Shown: positions 35,488-44,622 of the stretch, one piece after another
Position numbering within the stretch: position 1 is the first letter of the stretch
Layout: every line of letters begins with the position of its first letter
From: Vibrio hepatarius
GTDB taxonomy: Bacteria; Pseudomonadota; Gammaproteobacteria; Enterobacterales; Vibrionaceae
Assembly: GCF_001274785.1 (NCBI RefSeq)
Contig: NZ_LHPI01000025.1
Coordinates: forward strand, 1-64,000
Direction of reading: 5' to 3'
Length of the DNA stretch: 64,000 nt
Program-made: the position numbers and the translations under genes
Notes under the pieces: generated by a model
Databases searched by the model: none
Seen by the model: the letters and a program-made list of their open reading frames with translations, nothing else
Told to the model about the DNA's origin: nothing

Positions 35488-35982
35488 ATGTCTCAAACTA
35501 ACGAAGTAGAAGTAAGAAAAGACCAGTCTAACGACGAAGTGCTTCAGTGGGTGACGTTCCAGCTAGAAGAGGAAACCTACGGTATCAATGTAATGCAGGT
35601 ACGTGAAGTATTGCGTTACACAGAGATCGCTCCAGTTCCAGGTGCTCCTGACTATGTACTAGGTATCATCAATCTGCGTGGTAACGTTGTGACCGTTATT
35701 GATACACGTTCGCGCTTTGGTTTGGTTGAAGGTGAGATCACCGACAACACGCGTATTATCGTGATTGAATCTGAGCACCAAGTGATCGGTATTCTGGTCG
35801 ATAGTGTGGCTGAAGTGGTTTACTTACGTTCTTCTGAAATCGATACAACACCAAGTGTGGGTACGGATGAAAGTGCTAAGTTCATTCAAGGTGTAAGCAA
35901 CCGCGACGGCAAACTGCTTATCCTTGTTGATTTGAACAAGCTACTGACAGACGAAGAATGGGATGAGATGGCTCACCTATAA
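35488..35982 (+). CDS. cheW: Chemotaxis coupling protein CheW
   Basis: 164 residues, two SH3-like subdomains. Typical segments: LQWVTFQLEEETYGINVMQVREVL, PDYVLGIINLRGNVVTVID and KLLILVDLNKLLTDEE. CheW bridges chemoreceptors and the CheA regulatory domain. GAGAGGATTAG lies before the ATG. The stop overlaps the start of the next gene by one base. Confidence 0.96.
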   Translation: MSQTNEVEVRKDQSNDEVLQWVTFQLEEETYGINVMQVREVLRYTEIAPVPGAPDYVLGIINLRGNVVTVIDTRSRFGLVEGEITDNTRIIVIESEHQVIGILVDSVAEVVYLRSSEIDTTPSVGTDESAKFIQGVSNRDGKLLILVDLNKLLTDEEWDEMAHL

Positions 35983-36473
35983 TGGATTTCGCTTGGATTG
36001 TTAATGACCCGGTATTAGCTGGGTCTTTGGCTGCTGTTGTTGTACTTGTGCTGTTCGTTTTTATGCGAATGAAGCGCAGTCAAGCGCGAGCGTTTGAACA
36101 TGCGCGTCAACAAAACCGTAAGTTAGATAAAGAACTGCAAAAAGCGAACAAGCAATTGCTTGAAGTCCGTTCGGTTGTGGTTGGTCTGGGTCAAAGAGTC
36201 AGTGAACAACAGGACATCATCCAGCATCTTAATGAACGAATCACCGAGCTTGAACAAGAAGACAGCGACGGTCGCTTGTATTCTCGAGCGAGTAAAATGG
36301 TTCAGTTGGGCGCGGATATCAATGAGTTGATTGAAGAGTGTGAATTGCCTAAAGCAGAAGCCGAACTCATGATGTCACTGCAGAAGAAGATCGCTGGTAA
36401 AGAGAAAGTACCGCCGATGGAGAGTAACCCAGAGCGGCAAAGAGCTCTCGCCCGTCAGAGACGTGCAAGATAA
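35982..36473 (+). CDS. DUF2802 membrane-anchored coiled-coil protein
   Basis: 163 residues: one N-terminal membrane helix (about 10-28), then a long predicted coiled coil (RKLDKELQKANKQLLEVR through NERITELEQED) and a C-terminal helical segment with QLGADINELIEECELPKAEAELM, which resembles a short helix-turn-helix fold. It is the last gene of the chemotaxis operon in vibrios and relatives, and the family (DUF2802) has no established function. Position suggests a link to polar array or motor assembly; that is inference. Confidence 0.85.
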   Translation: MDFAWIVNDPVLAGSLAAVVVLVLFVFMRMKRSQARAFEHARQQNRKLDKELQKANKQLLEVRSVVVGLGQRVSEQQDIIQHLNERITELEQEDSDGRLYSRASKMVQLGADINELIEECELPKAEAELMMSLQKKIAGKEKVPPMESNPERQRALARQRRAR

Positions 36474-36491
36474 CAACACAATGATTGAAAG

Positions 36492-36516
36492 AAAGGTGCT
36501 CTAGGGCACCTTTTTT
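36492..36516 (+). terminator. Intrinsic terminator ending the chemotaxis operon
   Basis: Stem AAAGGTGC/GCACCTTT with a six-base loop and six T, 19 bases after the DUF2802 gene. Confidence 0.85.
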
Positions 36517-36672
36517 ATTTCTGAATGTAACCATTTAGGGGTAGATAAGTTTCTATATGCATAATTGTTAACAGATTCTTACTCAGTTTCGTGATTCGTA
36601 TAGGTCTAATGCTGTGTTGTGCTTTACAGGCTGTGGTAATATAGCGACTCAAAATTTTAGTAGTGACAGCAC

Positions 36673-37293
36673 ATGTTAGAAGTATCCCAGCTTACCGCCA
36701 TTAGAGATGAAAGAATTTTATTTGAATCCCTTTCTTTTACTATAGATACCGGAGAGTTAGTACAGATTGAAGGTCGCAACGGTACAGGTAAAACGACCTT
36801 ACTACGTATCGTGACAGGGCTGGGTGACCGTGATAATGGCGAGATATTTTGGAATGGTGAAAATATCGAATCTAACCGTGATGCGTACCATGAAGACTTA
36901 CTGTTTCTTGGCCATAGCACTGGGGTGAAACGAGAGCTAACAGCATACGAGAACTTACGCTTCTACCTCAACATCCATTCAAAAACACCGGTAAGCAAAG
37001 AACAGATATACAACGCACTAACTAAAGTTGGCCTCGCGGGTAGGGAAGATGTTCCTGTCGCACAGCTTTCTGCAGGTCAACAACGCCGCGTGGCATTAGC
37101 GCGCTTGTGGCTGAGTCAGCATAAACTGTGGATTTTGGACGAACCTTTGACCGCGATCGATAAACAGGGCGTAAAGGTGCTGGAGTCACTATTTTTGAAC
37201 CATGCGGAACAGGGCGGCATTGTGGTGTTAACCACTCACCAAGATATGTTTACCGATAACCCTAAACTTAGAAAAATCAAACTGGGTGATTAA
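36673..37293 (+). CDS. ccmA: Heme exporter ATPase CcmA
   Basis: 206 residues, a short ABC ATPase with Walker A GRNGTGKTT, signature LSAGQQRRVALARL and Walker B LWILDEPLTAID. CcmA drives release of holo-CcmE from CcmCD with CcmB. First gene of the nine-gene ccm operon; the upstream 199 bp holds the chemotaxis terminator and probably the ccm promoter (a TAATAT box near 36637 without a good -35). Confidence 0.95.
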   Translation: MLEVSQLTAIRDERILFESLSFTIDTGELVQIEGRNGTGKTTLLRIVTGLGDRDNGEIFWNGENIESNRDAYHEDLLFLGHSTGVKRELTAYENLRFYLNIHSKTPVSKEQIYNALTKVGLAGREDVPVAQLSAGQQRRVALARLWLSQHKLWILDEPLTAIDKQGVKVLESLFLNHAEQGGIVVLTTHQDMFTDNPKLRKIKLGD

Positions 37294-37295
37294 TC

Positions 37296-37964
37296 ATGTT
37301 AGCGACTATGAATAGTATTGTGCGCCGCGAACTTTTAATCGCTTTCCGCCGTCAAGCTGATGTTTTTAACCCACTGTGGTTTTTTATCATCGTTATTACC
37401 TTATTTCCTCTTAGCATCGGGCCTGAGCCGAACTTATTAGCGCGAATTGCCGCTGGTATCGTCTGGGTGGCTGCGTTGCTTTCGGCATTGCTCTCTCTCG
37501 AACGACTGTTTCGTGATGATTTTCAAGACGGTTCGTTGGAACAAATGATGCTTATGCCTGTCCCATTACCGATTGTAGTGATCTCCAAAGTGATCGCCCA
37601 CTGGGTACTGACAGGTTTGCCACTGATTTTAATTAGCCCATTGCTCGCGATTCTACTCTCTTTGGATTTCAACACTTGGTTGGCGGTTGTGCTGACTTTG
37701 TTGGTTGGTACGCCGACGTTAAGTTTTATCGGAGCCATTGGTGTCGCCCTAACCGTTGGGTTGCAAAAAGGGGGCGTACTGCTGAGCTTGCTGGTACTGC
37801 CGCTGTATATTCCGATTCTGATTTTTGCAACCTCGGCAATTGACGCTGCATCACTCAGTGTTGCGTATAACGGTCAGTTAGCCATTTTAGGTGCGATGTT
37901 TATGGGAGCATTCACCTTAACGCCGTTTGCAATTAGTGCCGCGCTGCGTGTAAGCGTGAATTAG
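37296..37964 (+). CDS. ccmB: Heme exporter membrane protein CcmB
   Basis: 222 residues with six hydrophobic helices; RRELLIAFRRQADVFNPLWFFIIV is a typical start. Pairs with CcmA. The first ATG (37296) is used; a second in-frame ATG four codons later is possible. Two bases separate it from ccmA. Confidence 0.95.
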   Translation: MLATMNSIVRRELLIAFRRQADVFNPLWFFIIVITLFPLSIGPEPNLLARIAAGIVWVAALLSALLSLERLFRDDFQDGSLEQMMLMPVPLPIVVISKVIAHWVLTGLPLILISPLLAILLSLDFNTWLAVVLTLLVGTPTLSFIGAIGVALTVGLQKGGVLLSLLVLPLYIPILIFATSAIDAASLSVAYNGQLAILGAMFMGAFTLTPFAISAALRVSVN

Positions 37965-38067
37965 TTGTTTTCGATCAAGCACGAAATTTTCCCGTTATAT
38001 AAATTACAAATAAAAATTGTCACTACGATTTGAGTGACGCAAAACTGAAGTAAGAGTGAGAATAAAC

Positions 38068-38820
38068 ATGTGGAAGTGGCTCCATCCTTATGCCAAGCCT
38101 GAAACCACTTATCAACTGTGTGGTAAGTTGCTGCCTTGGTTTTCCATTTTAGCCCTATTGTGCCTGTCGATCGGTACGGTACTCGGCTTAGCGTTTGCTC
38201 CGGCGGATTACCAACAAGGTGATAGTTTCCGAATTATCTACATTCATGTTCCAGCTGCAATCTGGTCGATGGGTGTCTACATGTCGATGGCGATTGCCGC
38301 ATTTATTGGTATTGTTTGGCAAGTTCGCTTGTCAGATATGGCAGCATCGGCAATGGCTCCTATAGGCGCGGTTTACACCTTTATTGCTCTTTTAACTGGC
38401 GCTATCTGGGGCAAACCTATGTGGGGAACCTGGTGGGTTTGGGATGCTCGTCTAACCTCAGAACTGATTCTGCTATTCCTCTACCTAGGTGTTATTGCGC
38501 TTTACCACGCATTTGACGACCAAAAAACAGCCGCGAAAGCAGCGGGTATTTTGGCGATTGTCGGTGTGGTGAACTTACCGATTATCCATTTCTCCGTCGA
38601 GTGGTGGAACACGCTACACCAGGGTGCGACGATTACTAAGTTCGAAAAACCATCTATTTCAAGCGACATGTTATGGCCGCTGCTCCTTAATATCTTCGGT
38701 TTCGCATTTTTCTTCGGCTCAGTAACCATGATTCGTTTACGTAACGAAATCCTAAACAAAGAGAGTCACCGTCCGTGGGTGATTAAACTTGCCGAAGCTA
38801 AATCTCAGAGAGGTAATTAA
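38068..38820 (+). CDS. ccmC: Heme chaperone-loading protein CcmC
   Basis: 250 residues, six-helix membrane protein of the heme-handling family. The tryptophan-rich WGTWWVWDARLTSELILLFLYLG segment and flanking histidines bind heme for attachment to CcmE. ATG at 38068 (MWKWLHPYAKPE) is preferred to a GTG at 38056, since the GAGTGAG before it works as ribosome binding site. A 103-bp gap after ccmB is the largest in the operon. Confidence 0.95.
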   Translation: MWKWLHPYAKPETTYQLCGKLLPWFSILALLCLSIGTVLGLAFAPADYQQGDSFRIIYIHVPAAIWSMGVYMSMAIAAFIGIVWQVRLSDMAASAMAPIGAVYTFIALLTGAIWGKPMWGTWWVWDARLTSELILLFLYLGVIALYHAFDDQKTAAKAAGILAIVGVVNLPIIHFSVEWWNTLHQGATITKFEKPSISSDMLWPLLLNIFGFAFFFGSVTMIRLRNEILNKESHRPWVIKLAEAKSQRGN

Positions 38821-38823
38821 ATT

Positions 38824-39030
38824 ATGCATTTCGAATCTTTGAGTGATTTTTTTGCTATGGGCGGATACGCAGGTTATGTGTGGAGCGCCTTTGGTATTAC
38901 GTTTTTGTCAATGCTGATCCTTTTGTTTGTTAGCGTACGTCGCGGCGACGCGCTGTTAAAAGAAGTTCAGTCAAAAATTGACCGACAAGCCCGCATTGAA
39001 GCAGCTAAGAATTTGGAGAACACACTATGA
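38824..39030 (+). CDS. ccmD: Heme exporter small subunit CcmD
   Basis: 68 residues with one membrane helix (YVWSAFGITFLSMLILLFVSV) and a basic cytosolic tail. CcmD holds CcmC and CcmE together during holo-CcmE release. It lies 3 bp after ccmC and overlaps ccmE by ATGA. Confidence 0.93.
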   Translation: MHFESLSDFFAMGGYAGYVWSAFGITFLSMLILLFVSVRRGDALLKEVQSKIDRQARIEAAKNLENTL

Positions 39031-39512
39031 ACCCAAGACGTAAAAAGAGGCTCGGCATTGTTCTTGCGATCTTTATTGGTATTGGCGCCACTATCGGCCT
39101 AATGCTTTACGCTCTGAACCAAAACATGGACCTGTTTTACACACCGACAGAACTAGTAAATGGTAAACCTGACGGTACCAAACCAGAAGTTGGCCAGCGT
39201 CTTCGTATCGGCGGTATGGTTGTTGAAGGTTCTGTAAAGCGTGATCCTGAGTCGCTACGCGTTTCATTTGACCTACATGATGTCGGCCCGAAAGTGACTA
39301 TCGTTTACGACGGTATTCTTCCGGATCTATTCCGCGAAGGGCAGGGTATTGTGGCTCAAGGTGTTCTTTTAGATTCAACAACGGTTGAAGCGTTTGAAGT
39401 ACTGGCTAAGCACGACGAAGAGTACATGCCGCCAGAAATCGCAGAAGCGATGAAGAAAACGCACGAACCGCTTCAATACACTGAACAACAAAAACAAGGA
39501 AGCGGTCAATGA
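39027..39512 (+). CDS. ccmE: Periplasmic heme chaperone CcmE
   Basis: 161 residues: basic N-terminus MNPRRKKRLG, a membrane anchor, and a beta-barrel domain. The heme is bound covalently through His129 in LAKHDEEYMPPE. CcmE ferries heme from CcmC to CcmF. Overlaps ccmD and ccmF by four bases each. Confidence 0.96.
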   Translation: MNPRRKKRLGIVLAIFIGIGATIGLMLYALNQNMDLFYTPTELVNGKPDGTKPEVGQRLRIGGMVVEGSVKRDPESLRVSFDLHDVGPKVTIVYDGILPDLFREGQGIVAQGVLLDSTTVEAFEVLAKHDEEYMPPEIAEAMKKTHEPLQYTEQQKQGSGQ

Positions 39513-41467
39513 TTGCTGAAATTGGTCATTTCGCTCTGATCGTCTCTTTGGCGATGGCAGTACTACTGAGTGTGCTGCCATTAGTAGGCGCATCTCGAAA
39601 TAACACGATGTTGATGAACACCGCAAGACCGCTGTCTTGGGGCATGTTCCTACTACTTTTATTCTCTTTTGGCGCTCTGCTTTGGGCGTTTTACACCAAC
39701 GACTTTACCCTTAACTATGTGGCAACCAACTCAAACAGCCAGTTGCCATGGTATTACCGTTTAACAGCGGTATGGGGTGCGCACGAAGGTTCGTTGTTGC
39801 TGTGGGTCCTGATCCAAGCGGCGTGGACCATCGCGGTTGCGACGTTCAGTCGTGGTATGCCACAAGAATCGGTCGCTCGTGTACTTGCAGTTATGGGTAT
39901 GATCAGCGTTGGCTTCTTGCTATTTATCATTGTCACGTCAAACCCATTCCTGCGAACGTTACCGTTCTTCCCTGTGGATGGTCGTGACCTTAACCCACTG
40001 CTGCAAGATCCGGGTCTTATCATTCACCCTCCAATGCTGTACATGGGCTATGTTGGTTTCTCAGTTGCGTTCTCGTTTGCGATTGCTTCGCTGATGACAG
40101 GCCGTTTGGATACGGCATGGGCGCGTTGGTCTCGTCCTTGGACAACCGCCGCGTGGCTATTCTTGACGCTGGGTATCGCACTAGGCTCTTGGTGGGCGTA
40201 TTACGAACTAGGCTGGGGCGGCTGGTGGTTCTGGGACCCAGTAGAAAATGCGTCATTTATGCCTTGGTTAGCGGGTACAGCGCTGATGCACTCACTCGCG
40301 GTTACGGAAAAACGCGGTACGTTTAAAGCGTGGACGGTGCTACTGGCGATCTCTGCCTTCTCGCTCAGCTTACTAGGTACCTTCCTTGTTCGTTCAGGCA
40401 TTTTGGTATCGGTACACGCGTTTGCCTCTGACCCATCTCGCGGCATGTTTATCCTTGGTTTCTTAGTGTTTGTGATCGGCGGTTCCCTATTGCTGTTCGC
40501 ACTGAAAGGCGCTTCGGTACGCGTACGTGGTAATTTCGACCTCGTATCACGTGAAAACGCATTGCTGGCGAACAACGTTCTACTGATTGCTGCATTAGTT
40601 GTCGTGCTAGTGGGTACTCTGCTGCCATTGGTACACAAACAAATCGGTTTGGGCTCGGTATCTATCGGTGCTCCGTTCTTCGATATGTTGTTTGCCTGGT
40701 TGATGATTCCATTCTCATTCTTACTGGGTATTGGTCCTCTGATTCGCTGGAAGCGCGACAATCTATCGGGCTTGTTAAAGCCGATGCTAATTTCAGGTGT
40801 GGCTTCGTTTGCACTTGCTGGTGTGTTCGTAACCTTATTCTCTGAGTTCTTCCAGTTTATGGCGTACCTCGGTTGGGTAATGGCGCTGTGGATCATCTTC
40901 ATGCACGGCTTTGAACTTCACGAACGTGCGACGCATCGTCACAGCTTTTTTGAAGGTGTTAAGAAACTTCAACGCAGTCACTGGGCGATGATGTTGGGTC
41001 ATATCGGCCTAGCAGTATCGGTGATCGGTATTGCGATGGTGCAGAACTACAGCATCGAGCGTGATGTGCGTTTGGCACCAGGTGAGCACTACCAAATCCA
41101 AGGCTATGATTTCTACTTTAAAGGTCTGCGTGATAAAGATGGCCCGAACTACGATGGCTATATCGCTGACTTTGAAATTAAGCGCGATGGTCAGTATGTG
41201 AATACGCTTCATGCCGAGAAACGTTTCTACCGCACAGCGCGTTCAATGATGACCGAAGCGGCAATCGATCGTGGCGTAACCCGTGATCTATACATCGCGA
41301 TGGGTGAACGTTTAGAAGACAATAAGTCGTGGGCAGTTCGTATCTACTACAAACCGTTCGTTCGCTGGATCTGGGCGGGTGCATTACTTATGTCGCTTGG
41401 CGGTGCTATCGCGATCAGCGATAAACGTTACCGTTTTAGAAAAAGCGCGAAGAAGCAGGAGGCATAA
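39509..41467 (+). CDS. ccmF: Cytochrome c heme lyase subunit CcmF
   Basis: 652 residues, large polytopic membrane protein. The heme-handling motif WGGWWFWDPVENASFMPW is intact and is followed by conserved SLLGTFLVRSGILVSVHAFA. CcmF with CcmH and CcmI attaches heme to apocytochrome c in the periplasm. The stop overlaps the ccmG start (TAATG). Confidence 0.97.
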   Translation: MIAEIGHFALIVSLAMAVLLSVLPLVGASRNNTMLMNTARPLSWGMFLLLLFSFGALLWAFYTNDFTLNYVATNSNSQLPWYYRLTAVWGAHEGSLLLWVLIQAAWTIAVATFSRGMPQESVARVLAVMGMISVGFLLFIIVTSNPFLRTLPFFPVDGRDLNPLLQDPGLIIHPPMLYMGYVGFSVAFSFAIASLMTGRLDTAWARWSRPWTTAAWLFLTLGIALGSWWAYYELGWGGWWFWDPVENASFMPWLAGTALMHSLAVTEKRGTFKAWTVLLAISAFSLSLLGTFLVRSGILVSVHAFASDPSRGMFILGFLVFVIGGSLLLFALKGASVRVRGNFDLVSRENALLANNVLLIAALVVVLVGTLLPLVHKQIGLGSVSIGAPFFDMLFAWLMIPFSFLLGIGPLIRWKRDNLSGLLKPMLISGVASFALAGVFVTLFSEFFQFMAYLGWVMALWIIFMHGFELHERATHRHSFFEGVKKLQRSHWAMMLGHIGLAVSVIGIAMVQNYSIERDVRLAPGEHYQIQGYDFYFKGLRDKDGPNYDGYIADFEIKRDGQYVNTLHAEKRFYRTARSMMTEAAIDRGVTRDLYIAMGERLEDNKSWAVRIYYKPFVRWIWAGALLMSLGGAIAISDKRYRFRKSAKKQEA

Positions 41468-42021
41468 TGAATAAGAAGCATCTATTTATTCCGCTGGTTG
41501 CATTTTTAGGCTTGGTGGCAGTGTTTGCCACCCAGCTGATTAAAAACTCTCACGGTGACGATCCAACGAAACTTGAGTCGGTACTGGTGGGCAAATCGGT
41601 ACCAGAATTCCGTCTGGAAGATCTGGCTGAGCCAGGCAAGTTGTACGATCAGGCGATCTTTAAAGGTGAGCCACTGTTGCTTAATGTGTGGGCGACTTGG
41701 TGTCCAACCTGTTATGCCGAACACCAATACCTCAATCAACTTGCGGGCGAGGGCGTGAAGATCATCGGTATGAACTACAAAGACGACCGTACGAAAGCGA
41801 TTGGTTGGTTAAACGACCTTGGCAATCCGTATCTGATCAGTTTATTTGATGGTAATGGCATGCTTGGTTTGGATCTTGGTGTCTACGGCGCACCGGAAAC
41901 TTTCTTGATTGACGCTAACGGTGTGATTCGTTACCGACATGTTGGTGACGTAAATGACCGTAACTGGAATGAAACTCTTAAGCCGATGTATGAGCAACTA
42001 TTGGCGGAGGCGAAGTCATGA
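41467..42021 (+). CDS. ccmG: Thiol:disulfide interchange protein CcmG/DsbE
   Basis: 184 residues: N-terminal anchor, then a thioredoxin fold with active site WCPTC (Cys79 and Cys82) and the GVYGAPETFLID cis-proline region. It keeps the CXXCH cysteines of apocytochrome c or CcmH reduced, fed by DsbD. Overlaps ccmF and ccmH. Confidence 0.96.
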   Translation: MNKKHLFIPLVAFLGLVAVFATQLIKNSHGDDPTKLESVLVGKSVPEFRLEDLAEPGKLYDQAIFKGEPLLLNVWATWCPTCYAEHQYLNQLAGEGVKIIGMNYKDDRTKAIGWLNDLGNPYLISLFDGNGMLGLDLGVYGAPETFLIDANGVIRYRHVGDVNDRNWNETLKPMYEQLLAEAKS

Positions 42022-42497
42022 AGAAGTTAGTGTTAACTCTTTTTGCAGCCTTAACTCTGTCTATGGCAGCGCATGCAGCGATTCAGATTTATGAATTTGA
42101 AACCTTGGAGCAAGAGCAGCAGTTTAAAGAGCTTGGCAGTACGCTGCGTTGCCCTAAGTGTCAAAACAATACCATCGCGGATTCTAACGCAGAGCTGGCA
42201 GTCGACTTACGTCAGAAAGTATATGAAATGACCAAAGAGGGTAAGTCTAAGCAAGAGATCATCGATTATATGACGGCCCGATATGGTAACTTCGTAACCT
42301 ATAATCCTCCGTTTACTGCAGCGACTTCTATTCTGTGGCTAGGCCCACTGTTTGTCGTGGTGTTTGGTTTTGGCTTTATTGTGTTAAGAAGCCGCAGCAA
42401 AAAAGCAGCGTCTAAGCAGCCAGAAACTTGGGATGGTGACAAAGAAGCCCGCCTGAAAGAACTGCTAAATGAAAAGAATGATGGAGATAAGCAGTAA
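42018..42497 (+). CDS. ccmH: Cytochrome c maturation thiol-redox protein CcmH
   Basis: 159 residues: signal peptide (about 1-20), helical domain with LRCPKCQNNTIADSNAELA, whose CXXC reduces apocytochrome c, then a membrane helix near 100-120. This is the short CcmH of organisms that encode the TPR part separately as CcmI, the next gene. Confidence 0.95.
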   Translation: MKKLVLTLFAALTLSMAAHAAIQIYEFETLEQEQQFKELGSTLRCPKCQNNTIADSNAELAVDLRQKVYEMTKEGKSKQEIIDYMTARYGNFVTYNPPFTAATSILWLGPLFVVVFGFGFIVLRSRSKKAASKQPETWDGDKEARLKELLNEKNDGDKQ

Positions 42498-43714
42498 TGA
42501 CATTATTTTGGATAGCCTCTGTCGTCCTTGTTGTTTTTAGCTGTATTTTGATTGCGTTACCTATCTACAGACAGAAGGTAAACAATGACGAAGCGTTGCG
42601 TGATGAGCTCAACAAAGCGTTCTACAAGGATCGTTTATCTGAGCTGCAAGAAGAAGCCGAAGAAGGTTTGGTCGAAGACCAGCAAGACCTGATTGAAGAC
42701 CTAAAGCAATCGTTGCTTGATGATATTCCGGCTCAAAAAGACAATGCAAATGGCAGCTCAATTTCTCCAATGGCGGTGCTAATCCCATCAGTTATCGTGG
42801 TGATTGTGTTGTCTTACGGTATGTACATGAAGTTTGGTGCTCACCAAGAAGTGCAAGAGTGGCAACAAGTTACGGCTAACCTACCTGCGTTGTCTAAAAA
42901 ACTGATGGCACCAGAAGGTGCGGCGTTGAGTGACGATGAAATGCGTGACCTGACTCTTGCGCTACGTACACGTCTGCACTATCAGCCTGATGACTCGACT
43001 GGCTGGCTGTTACTTGGCCGTATCGCGTTGGCCAATCGTGACGTTGATACCGCAATTGGTTCGATGAAGAAAGCTTACGATCTTGAGCCGAAAGACCCAG
43101 ACGTCATGCTTGGTTTTGCTCAAGCGCTGATGTTGTCTCAAGATGATGTGGAACAAGATCAAGCACGACGTATTCTTGGTGAACTAGTCAAAGACGATTA
43201 CGTTGATTTGCGCGTTTTCTCACTGCTCGCGTTTGATGCTTTTGAGCGTAAAGATTTTCCCGCGGCAATTCGCTACTGGAGCGTGATGCAGCAAATGATC
43301 GGTCCGCAAGACAGTCGTTATGAAATGCTAAGTCGCAGTATTGAGAATGCGCAAAAGCAAATGGGACAGCAAGTGGGTACAGGTAAGTCGGTATCAGTAG
43401 CAATCTCAGTGGCAGATAACGTCTCAGTAGACCCGAATGCTGCGTTGATTGTTTCTGTTCACACCGCTGATGGCTCTCCAATGCCTGTAGCAGCGGCTCG
43501 ATACCCGGTAGGCTCACTACCTCGTACGGTTGTACTGGATGATGGCAATAGCATGATTGCTGAGCGTAAACTATCCTCACTAGATACGTTAATGGTGCGT
43601 GTGCGAATCGACAGCGACGGAAATGTTGCAACCAAACAAGGGGACTGGTTTGGTGAGAGTGAAGCAGTTAAAATGGGCGAATCAGTTACTGTAGTTATTG
43701 ATAAGCAGTACTAA
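42497..43714 (+). CDS. ccmI: Cytochrome c maturation TPR protein CcmI
   Basis: 405 residues: two N-terminal membrane helices (about 1-21 and 90-110) with a cytoplasmic loop between, a TPR region (DDSTGWLLLGRIALANRDVDTAIGSMKKAYDLEP) and a C-terminal beta-rich domain (VSVDPNAALIVSVHTADGSPMPVAA). CcmI captures apocytochrome c C-termini for the heme lyase. Its start overlaps the ccmH stop by one base. Last ccm gene before a terminator. Confidence 0.94.
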   Translation: MTLFWIASVVLVVFSCILIALPIYRQKVNNDEALRDELNKAFYKDRLSELQEEAEEGLVEDQQDLIEDLKQSLLDDIPAQKDNANGSSISPMAVLIPSVIVVIVLSYGMYMKFGAHQEVQEWQQVTANLPALSKKLMAPEGAALSDDEMRDLTLALRTRLHYQPDDSTGWLLLGRIALANRDVDTAIGSMKKAYDLEPKDPDVMLGFAQALMLSQDDVEQDQARRILGELVKDDYVDLRVFSLLAFDAFERKDFPAAIRYWSVMQQMIGPQDSRYEMLSRSIENAQKQMGQQVGTGKSVSVAISVADNVSVDPNAALIVSVHTADGSPMPVAAARYPVGSLPRTVVLDDGNSMIAERKLSSLDTLMVRVRIDSDGNVATKQGDWFGESEAVKMGESVTVVIDKQY

Positions 43715-43734
43715 AACCGCCAGTTGAATGAAAT

Positions 43735-43763
43735 AAGGCCGGTTCATGTGACCGGCCTTTTTT
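43735..43763 (+). terminator. Intrinsic terminator after the ccm operon
   Basis: Stem AAGGCCGGT/ACCGGCCTT with a seven-base loop and T-run. It lies within 20 bases of the mlaA start, so mlaA is probably reached by read-through or a promoter overlapping it. Confidence 0.85.
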
Positions 43764-43779
43764 ATGGAAAATAATAATT

Positions 43780-44559
43780 ATGATTAGGATAAAGTCGCGG
43801 ATATGGCCCTTATTGTGTGCCGTACTCGTATTGTCAGGATGCGCTGGAACACCTCAAGAAAGTGACGAAGCCGAATATAACGTTGAAGCTGAAAACGCCC
43901 ATGTGAACGACCCCTTCGAAGGGTTTAACCGAACCATGTGGACAATCAACTACGATTATCTCGATCCTTATATTTTGCGCCCAGTGTCTATGGCCTATGT
44001 TGGTTACGTACCGTCGCCACTGCGAAAAGGTATTGCGAACTTTCTTGGTAACTTAGATGAACCCTCGAGCATGATTAACAATTTACTGATGGGTAACGGC
44101 GAAAAAGCGGTCGATCACTTTAACCGTTTTTGGATCAACAGTACGTTTGGTCTACTAGGTTTAATCGATATTGCTTCGGCTGCAGGTATTACCGACCATA
44201 ATGAGAAAACATTTGGCGATGCAGTGGGGCATTATGGTGTTGGAAATGGACCTTATGTGATGGTACCTGGTTACGGACCGTGGACAGTACGAGAAACTGG
44301 CGATGTTGTTGATGGGATGTATGTGCCACTGTCTTACCTGAACATTTGGGCTGGACTAGGTAAATGGGCATTAGAAGGCCTAGAAAGCCGCGCAGCGGTC
44401 GTTTCGCAAGAAGCAATGCTGCACAACTCACCTGATCCATACGCACTTGTCAGAGAAGCGTACATTCAGCATCAAGACTTCAAAGCCGAAATTGAAGTTG
44501 AAGATCAATATGATGCTGAAGAAGAAGCATACTTGGATGAATACTTAGACGAATACTGA
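43780..44559 (+). CDS. mlaA: Phospholipid-retrieving outer membrane lipoprotein MlaA (VacJ)
   Basis: 259 residues. Lipoprotein signal with lipobox LSGC, Cys21 being lipidated. The VacJ domain shows DPFEGFNRTMW and GVGNGPYVMVPGYGPWTVRET. MlaA removes misplaced phospholipids from the outer leaflet of the outer membrane and passes them to MlaC. The rest of the Mla system is not in this window. The acidic tail EEEAYLDEYLDEY is longer than in E. coli. Confidence 0.95.
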   Translation: MIRIKSRIWPLLCAVLVLSGCAGTPQESDEAEYNVEAENAHVNDPFEGFNRTMWTINYDYLDPYILRPVSMAYVGYVPSPLRKGIANFLGNLDEPSSMINNLLMGNGEKAVDHFNRFWINSTFGLLGLIDIASAAGITDHNEKTFGDAVGHYGVGNGPYVMVPGYGPWTVRETGDVVDGMYVPLSYLNIWAGLGKWALEGLESRAAVVSQEAMLHNSPDPYALVREAYIQHQDFKAEIEVEDQYDAEEEAYLDEYLDEY

Positions 44560-44572
44560 TAAGTACCAAAAA

Positions 44573-44602
44573 AGAAAAGGCTTGGTTGATACCAAGCCTT
44601 TT
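44573..44602. terminator. Bidirectional terminator between mlaA and fadL-type gene
   Basis: Stem AAAAGGCTTGGT/ACCAAGCCTTTT around loop TGAT with A/T runs on both flanks. Confidence 0.9.
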
Positions 44603-44622
44603 TCGTCTCTATCACATGGAGT

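Noticed and set aside
40201..40902. 233-residue minus-strand frame inside ccmF
   Set aside because: Antisense to an intact ccmF with no family resemblance.
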